Assembly (NCBI RefSeq): GCF_000715075.1
Contig: NC_134096.1
Span: 69,631,026-69,695,025 of the forward strand
Source: Nicotiana tabacum
Taxonomy: Eukaryota; Streptophyta; Magnoliopsida; Solanales; Solanaceae
Direction: 5' to 3'
Length of the DNA stretch: 64,000 bases
Below the pieces are notes generated by a model. The model made no database searches, was not told the origin of the DNA, and saw only the letters and a program-made list of their open reading frames with translations. A program made the translations under genes and the position numbers. This document shows, in pieces, positions 10,362 to 22,740 of the stretch. The first letter of the stretch is position 1. Each line of letters starts with the position of its first letter.

Positions 10362-12026
10362 ATAATACCAGGCAAGTTGATTGTAGTGTATACATCCAGT
10401 GCTTACATGAGGAACATGTCCGCTTTCGAAGTAACGGAACGCCTCTCTGCGCGTGGAAGTAGAACCTTGTTCACCATCTCAAACATAAGCTGATACTCTG
10501 GAATGAGTGCCTTCTTGTTCCCCCGCTCCCTTCTCTGAATAGCCTGAGCTTTTAGAATGATCTTTCTAAAGTTAGGGGAATAGGTCCCTTCAATAGATGA
10601 GAGCCCATCAGTGGGCACATCCAAGATACTTTCTACAATAACTTCATCCATCACAAAATCCACTGAATTAACCTTCAAGAAGATATTGTCGTCTTTCATA
10701 GTAAACAGATCTGCATAGAAACTGTGAACCTTATCTTCATAAACCTTGGGACTCTGAATGGTAAACAGATGAGTCCACTTATGAAACTCACAGATTGCAA
10801 ACAGTTGTCTCATGCCTGACATTTCAATAATGTTAGCGTCAAACGTTCTGCCCCATAGCACCCTTTGCTTCTTCAAATTTTCTCTTCTCTCAACTTCAAA
10901 CACTTATACTTTGGCTTTCTTGGAGGAACCATGTTCCGCGTTGTCACTTGCCTTCCTCTTCTTAAACTTCTTCACACTTTTCTCCTTATTTTTAGACTTG
11001 CTTTTCTCACCAGACTCCTTTTCTTCGACAATCTTCTCTTTATCAATCTCCACCCCTTTCACAGACGATCCTCTCTTAGGCTTTGCAAGCACAGAATTCT
11101 TAGAGGATTTACGAATCAAGTAAGCAGGTTCCTCATTCACCTCTTCATTTTCAACATTCACAATGTTTTCTAGAGGCACATCCTCTTCATTTACTAACTC
11201 TCCCCCTTTCACCAACCTTCTTTTTTCTTTTTCTCTTTGTTTCTCTTTAAAGCACTCTCAAGAGATTCTTTCTTCTGCTGCCTAGTAGTGGGTCTTTTAA
11301 GAACGGGCTCTTTGAGAACTGCCCTACCACTTCTAGCAGCAATAAAACTTGCCACAGTCACATCATCATAGTCCTCATCACTGTAATCATTCTTTTCTTC
11401 AGACAAAGGTCTCATCTCAGGAATTACAAAGTCTAATGGCACTGCGTAAAAGTGAGGAGAAGGAAAAGGGTCAGTATTGTCCAGAGGCTCTTTTTTAGAG
11501 CATAAGGTTTCATCCCAAGTAGGAGCAGAGTGCTCTTCTGGGACAGAGAGAGCAGGTCCCTCTGGTGCTCCCATGTAGTACTAATTGGCACCAAGTTACC
11601 ATGAGGCACCAGTTCCCCAATTCCAACTCCATTTCCTTCTCCTTCCCTTTGAGACCCAGCGGTCAAATCACCACACTCATACTCCCCAACCAACCCTCCT
11701 TTGGTAGCAATAAGTAGCATAGTTTCTACAGCTTCCCTCTCACTCACACCCAATAGTGTAGAATCAGCATATACAAGAGAGGCATTACCTGATGGAGAGG
11801 CAACATTCAGATCAAACGTCGGAGCAAGATGAGTGATATGCACTTTTGATGTTTCACTACTACCTGCAACATCCTCTTGGGCTACAATGACCTCCCCAAC
11901 TTGCTGACTTGAAACCTCTGGTCCCTCTTCTCCGTCTATTATTTTGTCTTTTGCCATTTTTCCCGACGAAGCAGAGGGAGAAGTTGAGGGTGACAAACCA
12001 TTTGGGTGTTTGATTTTTCCAGCTAC
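10362..12026 (-). pseudogene. N-terminal part of 'putative plant transposon protein' ORF
   Basis: Four overlapping minus-strand frames together give a long acidic, Ser/Lys-rich N-terminus. It includes RPTTRQQKKESLESALKRNK and a Lys-rich stretch KSKSKNKEKSVKKFKKRK. The conserved domain follows (VLWGRTFDANII, CEFHKWTHLF, VYEDKVHSFYADL, VNSVDFVMDEVIVESILDVP, then ALDVYTTINLPG after a stop at the TAA near 10400). Frames shift near 11450-11570 and 11210, and a stop separates the Lys-rich region from VFEVERRE at 10904. The family is known only as a repeated plant transposon-associated ORF. Its orientation matches the Copia pieces at 38369-45778, so it may be that element's extra (env-like) ORF. That link is inference. 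Confidence 0.65.
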
Positions 12027-13345
12027 TGTAAGGCCTCGTGAATATTTAGACATTATATACGCCGATTACTACCCTAATGGCATGAATGAGATATGTTTAT
12101 TATCATGATCGTAGTATGTGGTATTTGTCCAAGGGTATATCACCGAATAGTAAATTTTAGATCAATGTCCATGGAGAGTATATGTGGCAAATTTAATGAA
12201 TATGATTAGACTTACATTATATTAAAAAGAAGAATGAAAGTCATATTTCCCTAAGTTCCATTGGCAGCAAATTTAATCATCTGTTGGTTGCCTTTCTAAA
12301 ATAGTTTATGGCCACTTTTACTAAGATGTGAATTTATGTAATAACTACTTGGGCCACTAGCTAAGGGATCAAATTAAAGAGAATGACATATGTTAATAAA
12401 CTCCTTGGTCCAAACCCATGGGTCACGTGACTAGCAACCCCAATAAGTGTAGGCAATTGAAAAAAGGGAGAAAAGAAAGAAACCTTTTTCTAAGGATTGG
12501 AAACAAAAGCTTAAGGAGAACGGCGTACAGCTTCTGTCGAGTTACACAGGTAACATCTCCGTGTTGACACAGTGCACTAGGTTTTATTCTTTATTAGTTC
12601 TTCCTCCCTTGTTCTTTATTACCAAGTATATATGGAGATAAATATTCTAGTTATAGACAAGAGTTAAGGTATAAGTGTGTATTTGGGGAAATTTTGAAAT
12701 AATGAACTGATAAGATTGAGATGAATTAACTCTTCTACCAAGAAATAAATGACATCCACAATACATTAGGAAAAAAACTGTTAGAAAAACTAAGGTATTT
12801 GGTCATGATCTCTTGTACGGGTGGTCTTAGGATATTTTTGAGGAATTTGCTAAAGCACTAAACCTTGTTGAGAAAAAATATATATATTTATATGATGGAC
12901 ACAGAAGTAAAGAATTTTAATTGGTATGATTTTCCTTGTTAGGCAATGTAAGATGTTTTGAACCAGTTAAGGTTCTTTTGTCCCCTGCCCGTGAAAGATT
13001 TTTCCTTAGCTCACTAATTATTCTATTTATCGGTATCGTGATCGTGACGGTTTCGAAATTGAATTGCCGGTCATCTTGAACTTATGATTGGACCGAAAGT
13101 CAAATTGAGGTGAGTTGAGGTTTACTTTCCTAGTAGGGAACTAGGAATTTCATTAGAACCCTTGTGCTCCATATGTTAGATAAAGCTAAGTCATGTCTTT
13201 TCATGATCCAATACTTAGTTCACTTATTCTTATTCAGTACGACATTACATGTGACATGAATACACGCTTATGTGTATTACCAATTGTTAGGTGCCTTTAT
13301 TTGTGATATTCACGTTTAGTTAAGTATTCAGTTTCAACATTAATT
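12027..13345 (+). repeat. LTR-like non-coding sequence (TGTAAGGCC start)
   Basis: It begins TGTAAGGCCTCGTG at 12027, directly after the transposon-protein ORF, a start seen in several plant Gypsy LTRs. There is no coding sequence. The CACTA-type end at 13346 interrupts it. The 96 bp right of the other CACTA end (38273-38368), with TCACGCTCGCAGGTGCC, may be its continuation, but no matching target duplication was found. Confidence 0.35.
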
Positions 13346-13985
13346 CACTACAACATTATGCATATGCAGTTATGAAATACATTGTAACTAAATATGAAAA
13401 TTTATGTGGCTAAACACTTTAGCTACCATATTTTTTTCCGTAGCATTCATAGTAAGATGTAGCGTAACTAAAAGTTAGCAACAAACTTTACATGGTCTGT
13501 GGCTAAGAACTAATACTTATTGCTATGAAATTTTTCTGAGTTGTAGCTGTGATAGTAAAAAGAATTTGCCACAAAAATATACTTATAGCAAGTGATTTTA
13601 TTCCTTTGCCACGAACGGACAAAACTTATAGCTATCTTCATATTGTAGCCACAAGGTGTTGCATCGTAGCAAGAGATTGAATTTGTTTGCCACACAAACT
13701 AAAATTTTGTGGCTATTTCTATAGCCTGGTCTCGTGGCAATAGTACTCGTATTTAACTATGAAAAAAATAATCTATAGCTATAAGTTGAAGTATTTGCCA
13801 TAACCATTTTTATATTGTAGCTAAGAATCAATACCTTTAGCTATGAAATATATAACATTATAGCTAAAATTTTCATTTGCTATAAAAAGAGCAAATGTAT
13901 AGCCATATCCTTTTAACATGGCAATTATATATACATTTAGCTGCGAATTCAAAAACTCATTGCTACAGACTTACTGACAAACACT
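13346..13985 (+). repeat. CACTA left terminus and subterminal repeats
   Basis: The terminal CACTACAACATTATGCAT is followed by about 600 bp in which short motifs recur in both orientations: GTGGCTAA, TAGCTATGAA, TTGCCACAAA, TTGTAGCTA. Such subterminal arrays are transposase-binding sites in En/Spm-like elements. The sequence is AT-rich and has no convincing ORF. The 61-codon minus frame at 13510-13695 is made of the repeats. Confidence 0.65.
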
Positions 13986-14981
13986 TCTGACCTAAAAAGA
14001 ATGAAGAAAGTAACTCGTGAGTCATGTAAAGCTCCCACATATCATGTAATATATCTTTTCTTTCAAAACCAACTTTAATTGAAAAAATTATACTAAGCAA
14101 CAAGGTTCAAACCACCGAATATGAATTAAATGAGCTATTGATATAAAGTCATAGTATTGTATAATTGTAAAATTTTACATATCGATCTCATAAAGGCAAC
14201 ATAGAACAACAATTAATCTGAAGCAAGGAAGTGATCGAAAAAATGCTTTCAGATTAGCAAAAGCGGAACTAGGTTCAGAAAATCAAAGTAAACACACGCA
14301 TATAGAAGTTTTCGATTAACGATGGTGCAGAAAACCACAAATACGATCTTAGAACACATACCAAATGGAAAGTAATTGTCATACCTAATTTCAAACACCT
14401 ATTGTGCAAGGCATAGGATACTGACTTAAATATACATATTCACATTATAAACAAGTACAACCAACTAATTGGGACAAGAAATAAAAGGAAAGATTCGACC
14501 TCAATAGCACGAAACACAGCAATGGAGTGCACAGCTGAAACTGCAGCAAGATTTCCTAGAAGTGTGACAATAAAGGTTGAGAATTCAAACGCATCCCAAA
14601 ATTACAGCAATGGCAAAGGCAAAATAAATAAATAAAAATTAGATGCTCGGATTTGTATTCTTGCTAAGGCAGAGAAAACCCAGCCACGCCCATGGCTCCA
14701 ATTGGTTGCATCGACATCGCCGGTCGCCGATCCATGTTGCCATGCCAAGAAACGAATCCCATGATCTAAGAACAAGAAAAAGTGATTAACTGTAAATTAA
14801 GATTAAAATCTGTAAAAATAAATAAAATAACAAATTTTGGAAGATTGAAATTGGGGATTGAGAGAGAGGAAGAAGATGGAACCTTTGCTTCCAGAGTAAT
14901 ACAAGACTTTGCTCGTTAGATTTTGGCCTCTTTAGTGTTTTAGGGTTTTGGCTCTCTAATCTTGCATTAGTTTTTGCTCTC
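13986..14981. other. Non-coding stretch between CACTA end and LINE tail
   Basis: No gene is supported. AT-rich sequence runs to about 14600. At 14690-14960 there is a more GC-balanced segment that on the minus strand looks like a plant 5' leader: CCAAAACCCTAAAAC, then pyrimidine-rich CTCTCTCTCAATCCCC, then a 33-codon open stretch. It could be the first exon of a captured gene or of the CACTA's own gene, but no protein family is recognisable. Confidence 0.4.
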
Positions 14982-15103
14982 TTTTTTTTTTTTTTGGTAA
15001 ATAAGTTTTCTATTTATGTGAATACTCTGTACAAGTATGTCATCCTTCTAAAGTTGGACATGCAACCCCAACTTTAGCATGCATCTCTAATCTCTTCTAC
15101 TAA

Positions 15104-15636
15104 GGACCCATTTGGCTATAAATTTTGCCAAAATAAATTTGAGTTTTATTTGGCAAATACATATTTGGCCCTAGATTTTGCCTACATTTTGGCAAAATTT
15201 CAAATCTCAAATTCAGCTCAATAGCTGGTTTTGGGCCAAAATATTACTATTATATATTTTAAAAATTACCCCAAACTTCCGTATTTTATAAAAGAGTCCA
15301 CCATTTATTATTTTATAACAATGTTGCTTCGTCTTCTCGATCACCCGATAAAGTATCATGTAGTTTATTATAAAAATAATAATTTTGTATCAAATTTATT
15401 TATGTTCAGGACTATGGTTTGCGATAACATAATGAATGTTATTGATAATGGTATTGTTGGGTATTTGTGATAGTTTTTAGAACTTGTGGGTATAAGTCAC
15501 GTTTCATATTTTCCAAAATAAATTTGGAAAATATGTTTTGAAAACTGATATACAAACACATTTTCATCTTCAAATCAAACTTCACCCAAATCAGATTTTT
15601 CAGAACAAATTTGGGAACTTATGGCCAAATGCTAGC
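15104..15636. mobile_element. Harbinger-like MITE with TAA target duplication
   Basis: The ends are imperfect inverted repeats around ATTTGGCTATAA (left) and, in reverse complement, ATTTGGCCATAA (right). TAA flanks both sides (15101-15103 and 15637-15639), as in PIF/Harbinger elements. The 533 bp are AT-rich and non-coding; the 79-codon ORF inside is fortuitous. It lies in the 3' untranslated part of the LINE. Confidence 0.6.
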
Positions 15637-15639
15637 TAA

Positions 15640-17727
15640 CTCTAACCTTCAGAAATCTTTATTACTGAGTATCCTTTATTTTAGTGCACCTCGTTAGACC
15701 TTCTCCTTATTGCTTCATGGGTAGAAGTTTAGGCTTGCCATCATAGGCGAATCTAGGAGTTGAGGCTTATGGGTTCCTACCATAATTTTAAATTAATATG
15801 CAATAATATCTGGGTTCACAGTTAGATATTTATAAATATTTAGTAAATTTCTTAATATAAATACAGGGTCTACGCAAGAGTTACTAGGTTCTCGGGAACC
15901 CGTATTCAATGCTCTAGGTCCGCCCCTGCTTGCCATCTGCTTTGCTAGTCTTGGTACTTTGCTTCCTCTGCAGTGTATAACTTGTATAATCATCTTTACA
16001 ATCACATCCTCTGATCTACGTTTGTTCTGGATCAGTTTTAGGTTCCTTTCCTGCCAGATATAGTAAATGCTCCTAGCTAAAGTCATTCTATATATTTCAG
16101 CTTTCCCACATTTCCCTCATGCATTATTTATTGCCCATGTTATCTCCTCAGACCATCCCATTGCAGCTTTGCTGACACCCTGCCATGTGAGTAGTTTTTG
16201 CCACATTCTAGCTGCTATTTTGCATTAGAAGAATAAGTGCTGTGTGGTTTCATGTTCTTGCTCACATAAAATGCATATCGGGCTACTCTGCATCTCCCAT
16301 TTGATGAGCCTATCTCTCGTATATAGCCTATTATGTGCAGCCATATATAAAATGAAGGACCACCCTGGACTGCTTTGATTATTACATATCAGCCTCCCCC
16401 AATGAACTCTGGAATAATCACCTCGAATGTTGTTATACATTTGCTTTATGGAGAACTTATCCCTGCTCATAGTCTCCTCTACTATTAGCCCAGCCTCTTC
16501 AATATATTTCCCTACATTGAAGATCTTTTGCACAACCCAAGATGTGTGCTTGTGTTTTACTCCATTCATCATATTCCCATTTATATAATATGTGTGGACC
16601 CATTTGATCCACAATCTATCTTTTTTCTGCCCCAGACTTCAGTAGTGCTTTAGTACAACTATTTTGTTCCATAAGCCAATGTTTGTTATGTCCAATCCAC
16701 CAGCAACCTTAGGCAAGCATAACTTTTCCCAAGCAATGAGAGCTTTTTTGGAACATTCTATAGCTCCTGTCCAAATGTAGCTTCTGCAAATTGCTTCAAT
16801 CACCTAAATGATCTTTTAATGCAATATGAATATTTGAGACCAGAAATTTTGTATAGCTATAAGTACACTCTAAATCAGCTGCAACTTGCCTGCATAAGAC
16901 ATTAGTTTTCCAGTCCAGGTAGTGATCCTTCCTGTCATTTTGTCTAATAGGGGTTGACATTGCCCAACTGATAGCCTCTTAGAGCTCAGAGGTACACCTA
17001 AGTATCTAAAAGGCAATGTGCCAGCTTGGAAGCCCAAAGTTTGCAGGATTCCCTGTTGTACGTTAGGAGCAACTCCTCCAAAATAGACAAAACTTTTCTC
17101 CTGGTTAGCTACTAACCCAGAAGCCTTAGAAAAACTATCAAAACAAGCATACAATATCTTTGCAGATATCACATCTCCCCTATAGAATAGGAACAGATCA
17201 TTTGCAAATCCCAACTGCACTAGGTTTAGCTTTGCACACCTAGGATGATAGTTAAAGTCAGGGTTGTTCTTCAGAGTCTTCAGCAGTTTGGTAAGGTATT
17301 CCATTGTTATTACAAAAAGATATGGAGATATGGATCCCCTTTCCTTACCCCTCTCTTTGCAATAAATGGAGTAGTTGCCTTACCATTAACTACAATAGAG
17401 TAGGATATTGTTTGTACACAGGTCATAATCCATTTCACAAATATCTCAGGGAAATTCAACCCAATAAGCACCTGCTCCAGGAACACCCACTCTAGTGAGT
17501 CATAGGCTTTTTGCATGTCAATCTTGATCATGCATGTAGGTGATATTCCTTTTCTCTCATACCCTTTATTAGCTCGTGGCTAAGTATAATATTATCATTG
17601 ATCACCTTGCCAGGTACAAAAGCAGCTTGTCCTTTATCAATCACCCTACCAGGTACAAAAGCAGCTTGTCCTTGTAGTCTGTTGGTTAGCATTTTTTATA
17701 TGATTTTGTATATTGTAGTGCAACAGG
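15640..17727 (-). pseudogene. LINE reverse transcriptase 3' half and zf-RVT domain
   Basis: Read on the minus strand from 17727, the frame continues the reverse transcriptase: KMLTNRLQGQAAFVPG, then MIKIDMQKAYDSLEW, VVNGKATTPFIAKRGVRKGD, then a catalytic box reading FANDLFLF. In active enzymes this box is FADD, so a catalytic Asp has become Asn (codon at 17200-17202). FRYLGVPLSSKRL follows. The zf-RVT domain is at about 16225-16614 (FSIKQMYNNIRGD, WGRLICNNQSSPGW, CILCEQEHETTQHLFF), and the C-terminus (IYYIWQERNLKLIQNKR) at about 16000-16080. Several frameshifts and stops are present. About 38 bp encoding QAAFVPG are tandemly duplicated at 17595-17680. Confidence 0.88.
15743..15927. mobile_element. 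185-bp MITE with 10-bp target duplication
   Basis: GCTTGCCATC flanks both sides (15733-15742 and 15928-15937). The ends are imperfect inverted repeats (TAGGCGAATCTAGGAG on the left; GGGCGGACCTAGAGC in reverse complement on the right). A 9-10-bp duplication suggests a Mutator-like origin, though a SINE cannot be excluded. It interrupts the last coding part of the LINE. Confidence 0.75.
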
Positions 17728-18858
17728 TGTCACGACCTAATTTTCCCTCCGTTGGGTATCGTGATGGCACCTAGTCTTAGGGACTAGGTAAGCCTAACAT
17801 TTACTGAATAACAATAATAATAAATAATATCTAACAACTTTTGAAATAGAAATCTCTATAAAATTTATAATTCCCAAAATCGGTAGTACAAGTCATAAGC
17901 TCTACAGAGTTTGCTACAATTTTTCTAAATAGAACTGTTTGAAATAAAGTAACAGTATGAACACAAATCAAAAGGTGACTCTGAAGCCTACGAACGCAAC
18001 AGCAGGTTTACCTTGAGTCTCCACAGCAACAATCTACACAGCTAGCTAATGATCAACTGACTTCGAATTACCTGGATCTGCACAAAAATGTATAGAAGTG
18101 TAGTATGAGTACACCACGACAGTACCCAACAAGTATCAAGACTAACCTCAGTGGAGTAGTGACGAGAAACAGTCAAGACACCTACTGGACTAAATGACCT
18201 GAACAAAGTACAAGTATAGAAACAACATAGTATAATATCTATGTAAAGACTACACGATATGACTAACAATACAGTAATTGTAATAGGAAAGGACAACAAC
18301 AAGTATCAACGGAATACCATAATAATGACACAGAAGGGTGAATGTAAACACATCCAAAATTCGAAATCACAGATACAGCAAGAACAAATAATAACTCAGC
18401 AACAACGACCGCTTTCACATCAGGTTTTAGTCAACAAACTCCCCAAGGTACCAAACCTCGGACAAATTACAACTCATGGGTCTCAATACCTGAACCCTAA
18501 CACTTGGCATCATGTGCCCTCATTACACCTCATAACCGCACTGACAGACTCGCATGCCAAATAGAGCCATTCTTACATAGAAGGCAAGTAAGCAAGGTGT
18601 GCATTTATACTGAACAATATCAAGAAAACCTCTTATCCGATAAGAGTTCTTAACTACGTGTATGCTTGTGCAAGTGTCCTAACATAGTTCATACCAGCTA
18701 GTGAGCATAAGGAAAAGAACGGACAATACGTAGAATGTTTTCTCACAACTTTCACAAGATAAAGCTCACACAGGTAAGTGTACCACTACACAAATATCAA
18801 CAACAAGAATACCACCAGGCTATCACAAATCATCACAAATCAATCCCTGACATAGCCC

Positions 18859-19205
18859 ACATTGTCTCGCCACGTGTACAATAGTAAAGTAAATGCCCGC
18901 CTTGTCTCGCCACACGTGCATAATAATGTTCCCACCTTGTCTCGCCACATGCGCAACCCACATATATATATCTCGCCTTGTCATGCCGCATGTGCAAATA
19001 TCAATAGTAACAATAGCACAGCAGAAACCTCGTGCAACCCTATAACAAAGAGATGTCAACAAAGGTTCTCCCGAGATACCGTCTCGTAGTCCCAAGAGTA
19101 AATGCTCAACAGAGGATCTCCTGAGGTACCGCCTCGTAGTCCCAAAAGTAAATATGCAAGACAGGGGAATCTCCCGAGGTACCGCCTCGTAGTCCCAAAG
19201 TAAGT
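18859..19205 (-). repeat. Two tandem-repeat modules in LTR
   Basis: The first module repeats TTGTCTCGCCACACGTGCA about every 40-50 bp (four copies, 18862-18985). The second repeats CCCGAGGTACCGCCTCGTAG about every 53 bp (three copies, 19070-19195). CCGAGGTACCGCCTCG-like cores are themselves near-palindromic. The sister LTR has both modules at 25310-25650. Confidence 0.8.
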
Positions 19206-20437
19206 ATGCAAGAACAACAAGTACAACATCAATAATAACACTAATACAAGGGTACGGTAAATAAATCAACTCAGAAATTCCAGAACTCAAAGGAACAGAG
19301 GAATTAATTCACAAGGAGTGGCTACAATTGAGAATACTAGTCATAATAAGAACAACTCAATAAGAAAGGAAATATTATGTAACAACGGTCCACAATGTAT
19401 AGTTCGACCACGAGGGAGCTAACACAAGGCAAATAATTCCAAATAAGGTTAAGTCAGCTAAAATGTAGGATATTTAACTTCTTTTAAGGTTGGCAATTAA
19501 GAGAGAGATACAAAAAATTCAATTAGGGATAAGCAGCAGAAAGATAATCATAGCCTCAATTAAGGATGAACAATTACAAAAGAGATAATTATAACTTCAA
19601 ATAAAGATAAGCAGTTAGGGGAAAAATAACATGGCAATAGAAGAGATAACAATTTTAGTTAAGGCACAGATGACTCAAATAAGCATCAAGGGCGGATCAT
19701 AAAGCAATTAATTCTAATTAAAGCAGGTAGAGGTGAAACTAGTAATTACGAGATGTATTCATAACATAACAACTGCATAATGAGTGAATACAAGGACCTA
19801 AGAACCCTAAAAGGCCAACTTTACACAAATAAGTCAGAGCACGTACTCGTCACCTCGCGTACACGGACTACAATTAGCATAGAAGACTCAAATCCTAAGG
19901 GGTAGTTCCCCCACACGAAGATAGGCAAGACACTTACCTCGAACCAAGCTCAATCAATCAGTAAGAATGCCCTTTCCTCGATTATCTGAATCTGAATGGC
20001 CCAAATATAGCCAAACACAATTACATATTATGAATAAAATTATGAGAAACTAATTTAAATAATAAATCTACGACTTTAGCAAAGAATCAAAAATTCGGCC
20101 CAAAAAGTCGACTCAGGCCCACGTCTTGGAATCGGGTAAAAGTCACAATATACGAACACCCAATCAACCACGAGTTCACTCGTACCAAAATTATCCAAAT
20201 CCGAATCAAAACTCAAAAATTTATTTGAAGAACTTCTCCCATTATTTTCCAAATTTCTCAACCAAATTCCTTAATTAAATGATGAAATCAACTATAGATT
20301 AGTGGAATATAACCATAAATGAGTTAAGAATCATTACCCAAAAGCTTCCTCTGAAAATCTTCCAAATTATCGCCCAAATCCGAGCTCTCAAAGTCCTAAA
20401 ATGAAAATGAGACCAAACCCTCGAAATTACCTATTTT

Positions 20438-20780
20438 TGCCTAGCGATCTCGCACCTACGGACCCACAGCCGAACCCGCGACGCTGCACCTGCAGAAAAT
20501 ATATTGCAGGTGCGGACTTGACTTATACACCTGGGTCCGCTTCTGCGATCAAATGCCCGCACCTGCGAGTGTGCGCCTGCGAACAAATGTCCGCTTCTGC
20601 GGACTGCCCCTACAACTCACTCTCCGCATCTGCGGAACTTCAAGCACATCTATGGGCTCGCAGATGCGGAACTTCCCTCGCACCTGCGACCCCTTGCCAT
20701 CTCCTCAATCCCACTTCTGCGCTTGGCCTCTCGCACGTGTGTGTCCGCACCTGCAGCCACCCCACCGCAGGTGCGATTAC
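20438..20780 (-). repeat. CGCACCTGCGG/CGCTTCTGCGG inverted-repeat block in LTR
   Basis: About a dozen short dyads (TCGCACCTGCGA, TCCGCTTCTGCG, CCGCATCTGCGG, CGCAGGTGCG) lie 685-1030 bp from the LTR start at 21465. The GC and CpG content is far above that of the surrounding LTR. The sister LTR has a shorter block at 26863-27055. Confidence 0.85.
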
Positions 20781-21465
20781 TCCAGAAGCTTGAAAGCTTC
20801 AGCAATTACACAAGTCCAAATTTCGATCCGTTAAGCATTTGAAACTCATCCGAGGCCCCCGGGACCTCAATCAAACATACCAACCAGTCCTATAATACCA
20901 TACAAACTTAGTCGAGCCCTCAAATCACATCAAACAACACTATAAACATGAATCACCCTTCAATTCAAACTTAGTGAACTTGAAACTTTGAAATTTTACA
21001 ACCGATACCGAAACATATCAAATTGCGTCCGATTGACCCCAAATTTTGCACATAGGTCATATTTAACATTACGGACCAACTCCAACTTCCGGAATCGGAT
21101 TCCGACCCCGATATCAAAAAGTCCATTACCGGTCAAAATCTCCAAAAAATCGACTTTCGCCATTTCAAGCCTAAATGAGCTACAGACCTCCAAAACACAA
21201 TCTGGACATGCCCCTAAGTCCAAAATCACCCAACAGAGCTAACGGAACCGACGAAACTCCATTCCGAAGTCGTCTTCACACAAATTTAACTACGGTCAAA
21301 ATCCTAAGACTTAAGATTCTATTTTAGGGACTAAGTATACCAAAACACTCTTAAACCAAAAACAAGACCTCCCGGCAAGTCACATAAGCATAATAAGAAG
21401 CTGATCAGGGCCTTATGCCGCCTAACGAGACTTAAATTCTCAAAATGACTGGCCGGGTCGTTACA

Positions 21466-21478
21466 TCCTTCCCCTCTT
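21466..21478 (-). promoter_or_regulatory. Polypurine tract
   Basis: In element sense it reads AAGAGGGGAAGGA directly before the LTR start TGTAACGACC. The polypurine tract primes plus-strand DNA synthesis in LTR retrotransposons. The preceding CACGTTTGAGGACGCAC segment recurs before the 3' LTR of the element at 47862-54701. Confidence 0.85.
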
Positions 21479-22740
21479 AAACAAATGTGCGTCCTCAAAC
21501 GTGCCAAGAATCGATTCGAAGTCTTCAAATCACTAAAAGCACATCTCCAACATACACCCGCGGGTGACCCTACGTCACCCGAATCCATATAAGCCTGACG
21601 CCACCATCTCAACTTTAATATATCCTTTCTACCAGCACTAATAAGCCTTAGAGTCAAAATTCTCACCTTTCATTCATCTCCAAAAGACCCGATTCTAAAT
21701 CTATACCCGGTATCACTATCAACCAGCTTCGGCAACTCATGCCTACACCCGCAAGGTAGAGCCACACAACGTGACACACCATGCATAGGCCCATAATAAC
21801 ATTTCTTATCACAATAGTTCCCCGTAATCAAAACCAGTACCGGCAATTAGCCTCATATCCGTTAGCAACCCATTTCAAACCTCCACAACACTGACAATGA
21901 TGAAAGCAACACGAAGACCTCATAACTATACACTCGGATCAATAAGTCATAAATAACACCACGGGGCACACACCCCGCAAGCTAAAACTCAAGAAGCACA
22001 GATCGAAAAATGACTAAATATGTAAAGAGAAACACATAAGAGAAATATCAAACAAGGTCCGACAAGCACAACTCTCTATGAGTACCATCCTACAAATCAA
22101 TTTAAAAGGAAAAATTAAAGTATATGAACAAATCACAAGGATCTCATTCTGATATAACTTCCACCGCGGCACGCAACCCAACTCAAATATATCAAATCAC
22201 ATGGAATCACGAGGGTCTCACCCTCAACTCTAAATCACAAGTCGAATACACATCATACCAATTGAAATCTTCCACTAACTCAATTCTGCCAATAAAGTCA
22301 CAACACTTACTGAACTCTCACCCCGGTAGAGTATCAAATCACAAATCATATCCAAATTACTCACGAATTACATCAAACCTGCCATAATAGACAACATGAA
22401 TTCATTTCTAGTCTCGTAACTTTCAATAATGAATTAAAATAATGATAGACACGGCTATCGCTCATAGAATCTCCCAACAGGGGCAAACACATAAACATAA
22501 TACTAGGTCATGAACTCACCCATAGGTGGGACAACAAATAGGGGAGCTCGCCCCTATAAGCCGAACCGAATCAAAATACGAATGGTGCCCCTCTGTAGCA
22601 AATCAAAAGTATACTTGTATGACATCATCTGGCGTAGTGGCCTCCAGCCTACTATTTGAAACACATCAACGGGTCGAGCCTTCCCCTCTTAGGCACCCTC
22701 TACTCGCTTAAATACTCCGTTATGACACACCTGTCCGGAG
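21479..22740 (-). other. Interior of pol-less Gypsy element, no coding seen
   Basis: In element sense this lies between the gag remnant and the polypurine tract. I find no reverse transcriptase, protease or integrase motif on either strand. The longer ORFs (111 codons at 21331-21666, 87 at 22124-22387) match no domain I know. Confidence 0.6.

Larger units (their letters stand above)
17728..21465 (-). repeat. 3' LTR (3.7 kb) of the pol-less Gypsy element
   Basis: The plus-strand ends are TGTCACGACC (17728) and GGGTCGTTACA (21465), so the LTR reads TGTAACGACC...GTGACA in its own sense. From its own start it contains GATATCGGGGTCGG-like and AATGTTAAATATGACC-like conserved segments, the inverted-repeat block (20438-20780), a middle part with GAGGTGACGAGTACGTGC (near 19855), and a 3' part with tandem modules (18859-19205). 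ORFs inside it, on either strand, are compositional. Confidence 0.92.

Noticed and set aside
10812..11173. Plus-strand ORFs of 102-103 codons, Phe/Leu-rich
   Set aside because: They are the antisense of the Lys/Glu-rich part of the minus-strand transposon-protein ORF.
14690..14960. Possible host gene first exon on the minus strand
   Set aside because: It has a leader-like look only; the open stretch is about 33 codons and no downstream exon was recognised.
20401..20834. Overlapping plus-strand ORFs of 130 and 93 codons
   Set aside because: They lie antisense across the dyad block of an LTR; repeats such as CACCTGCG read as Cys/Ala-rich peptides in several frames.
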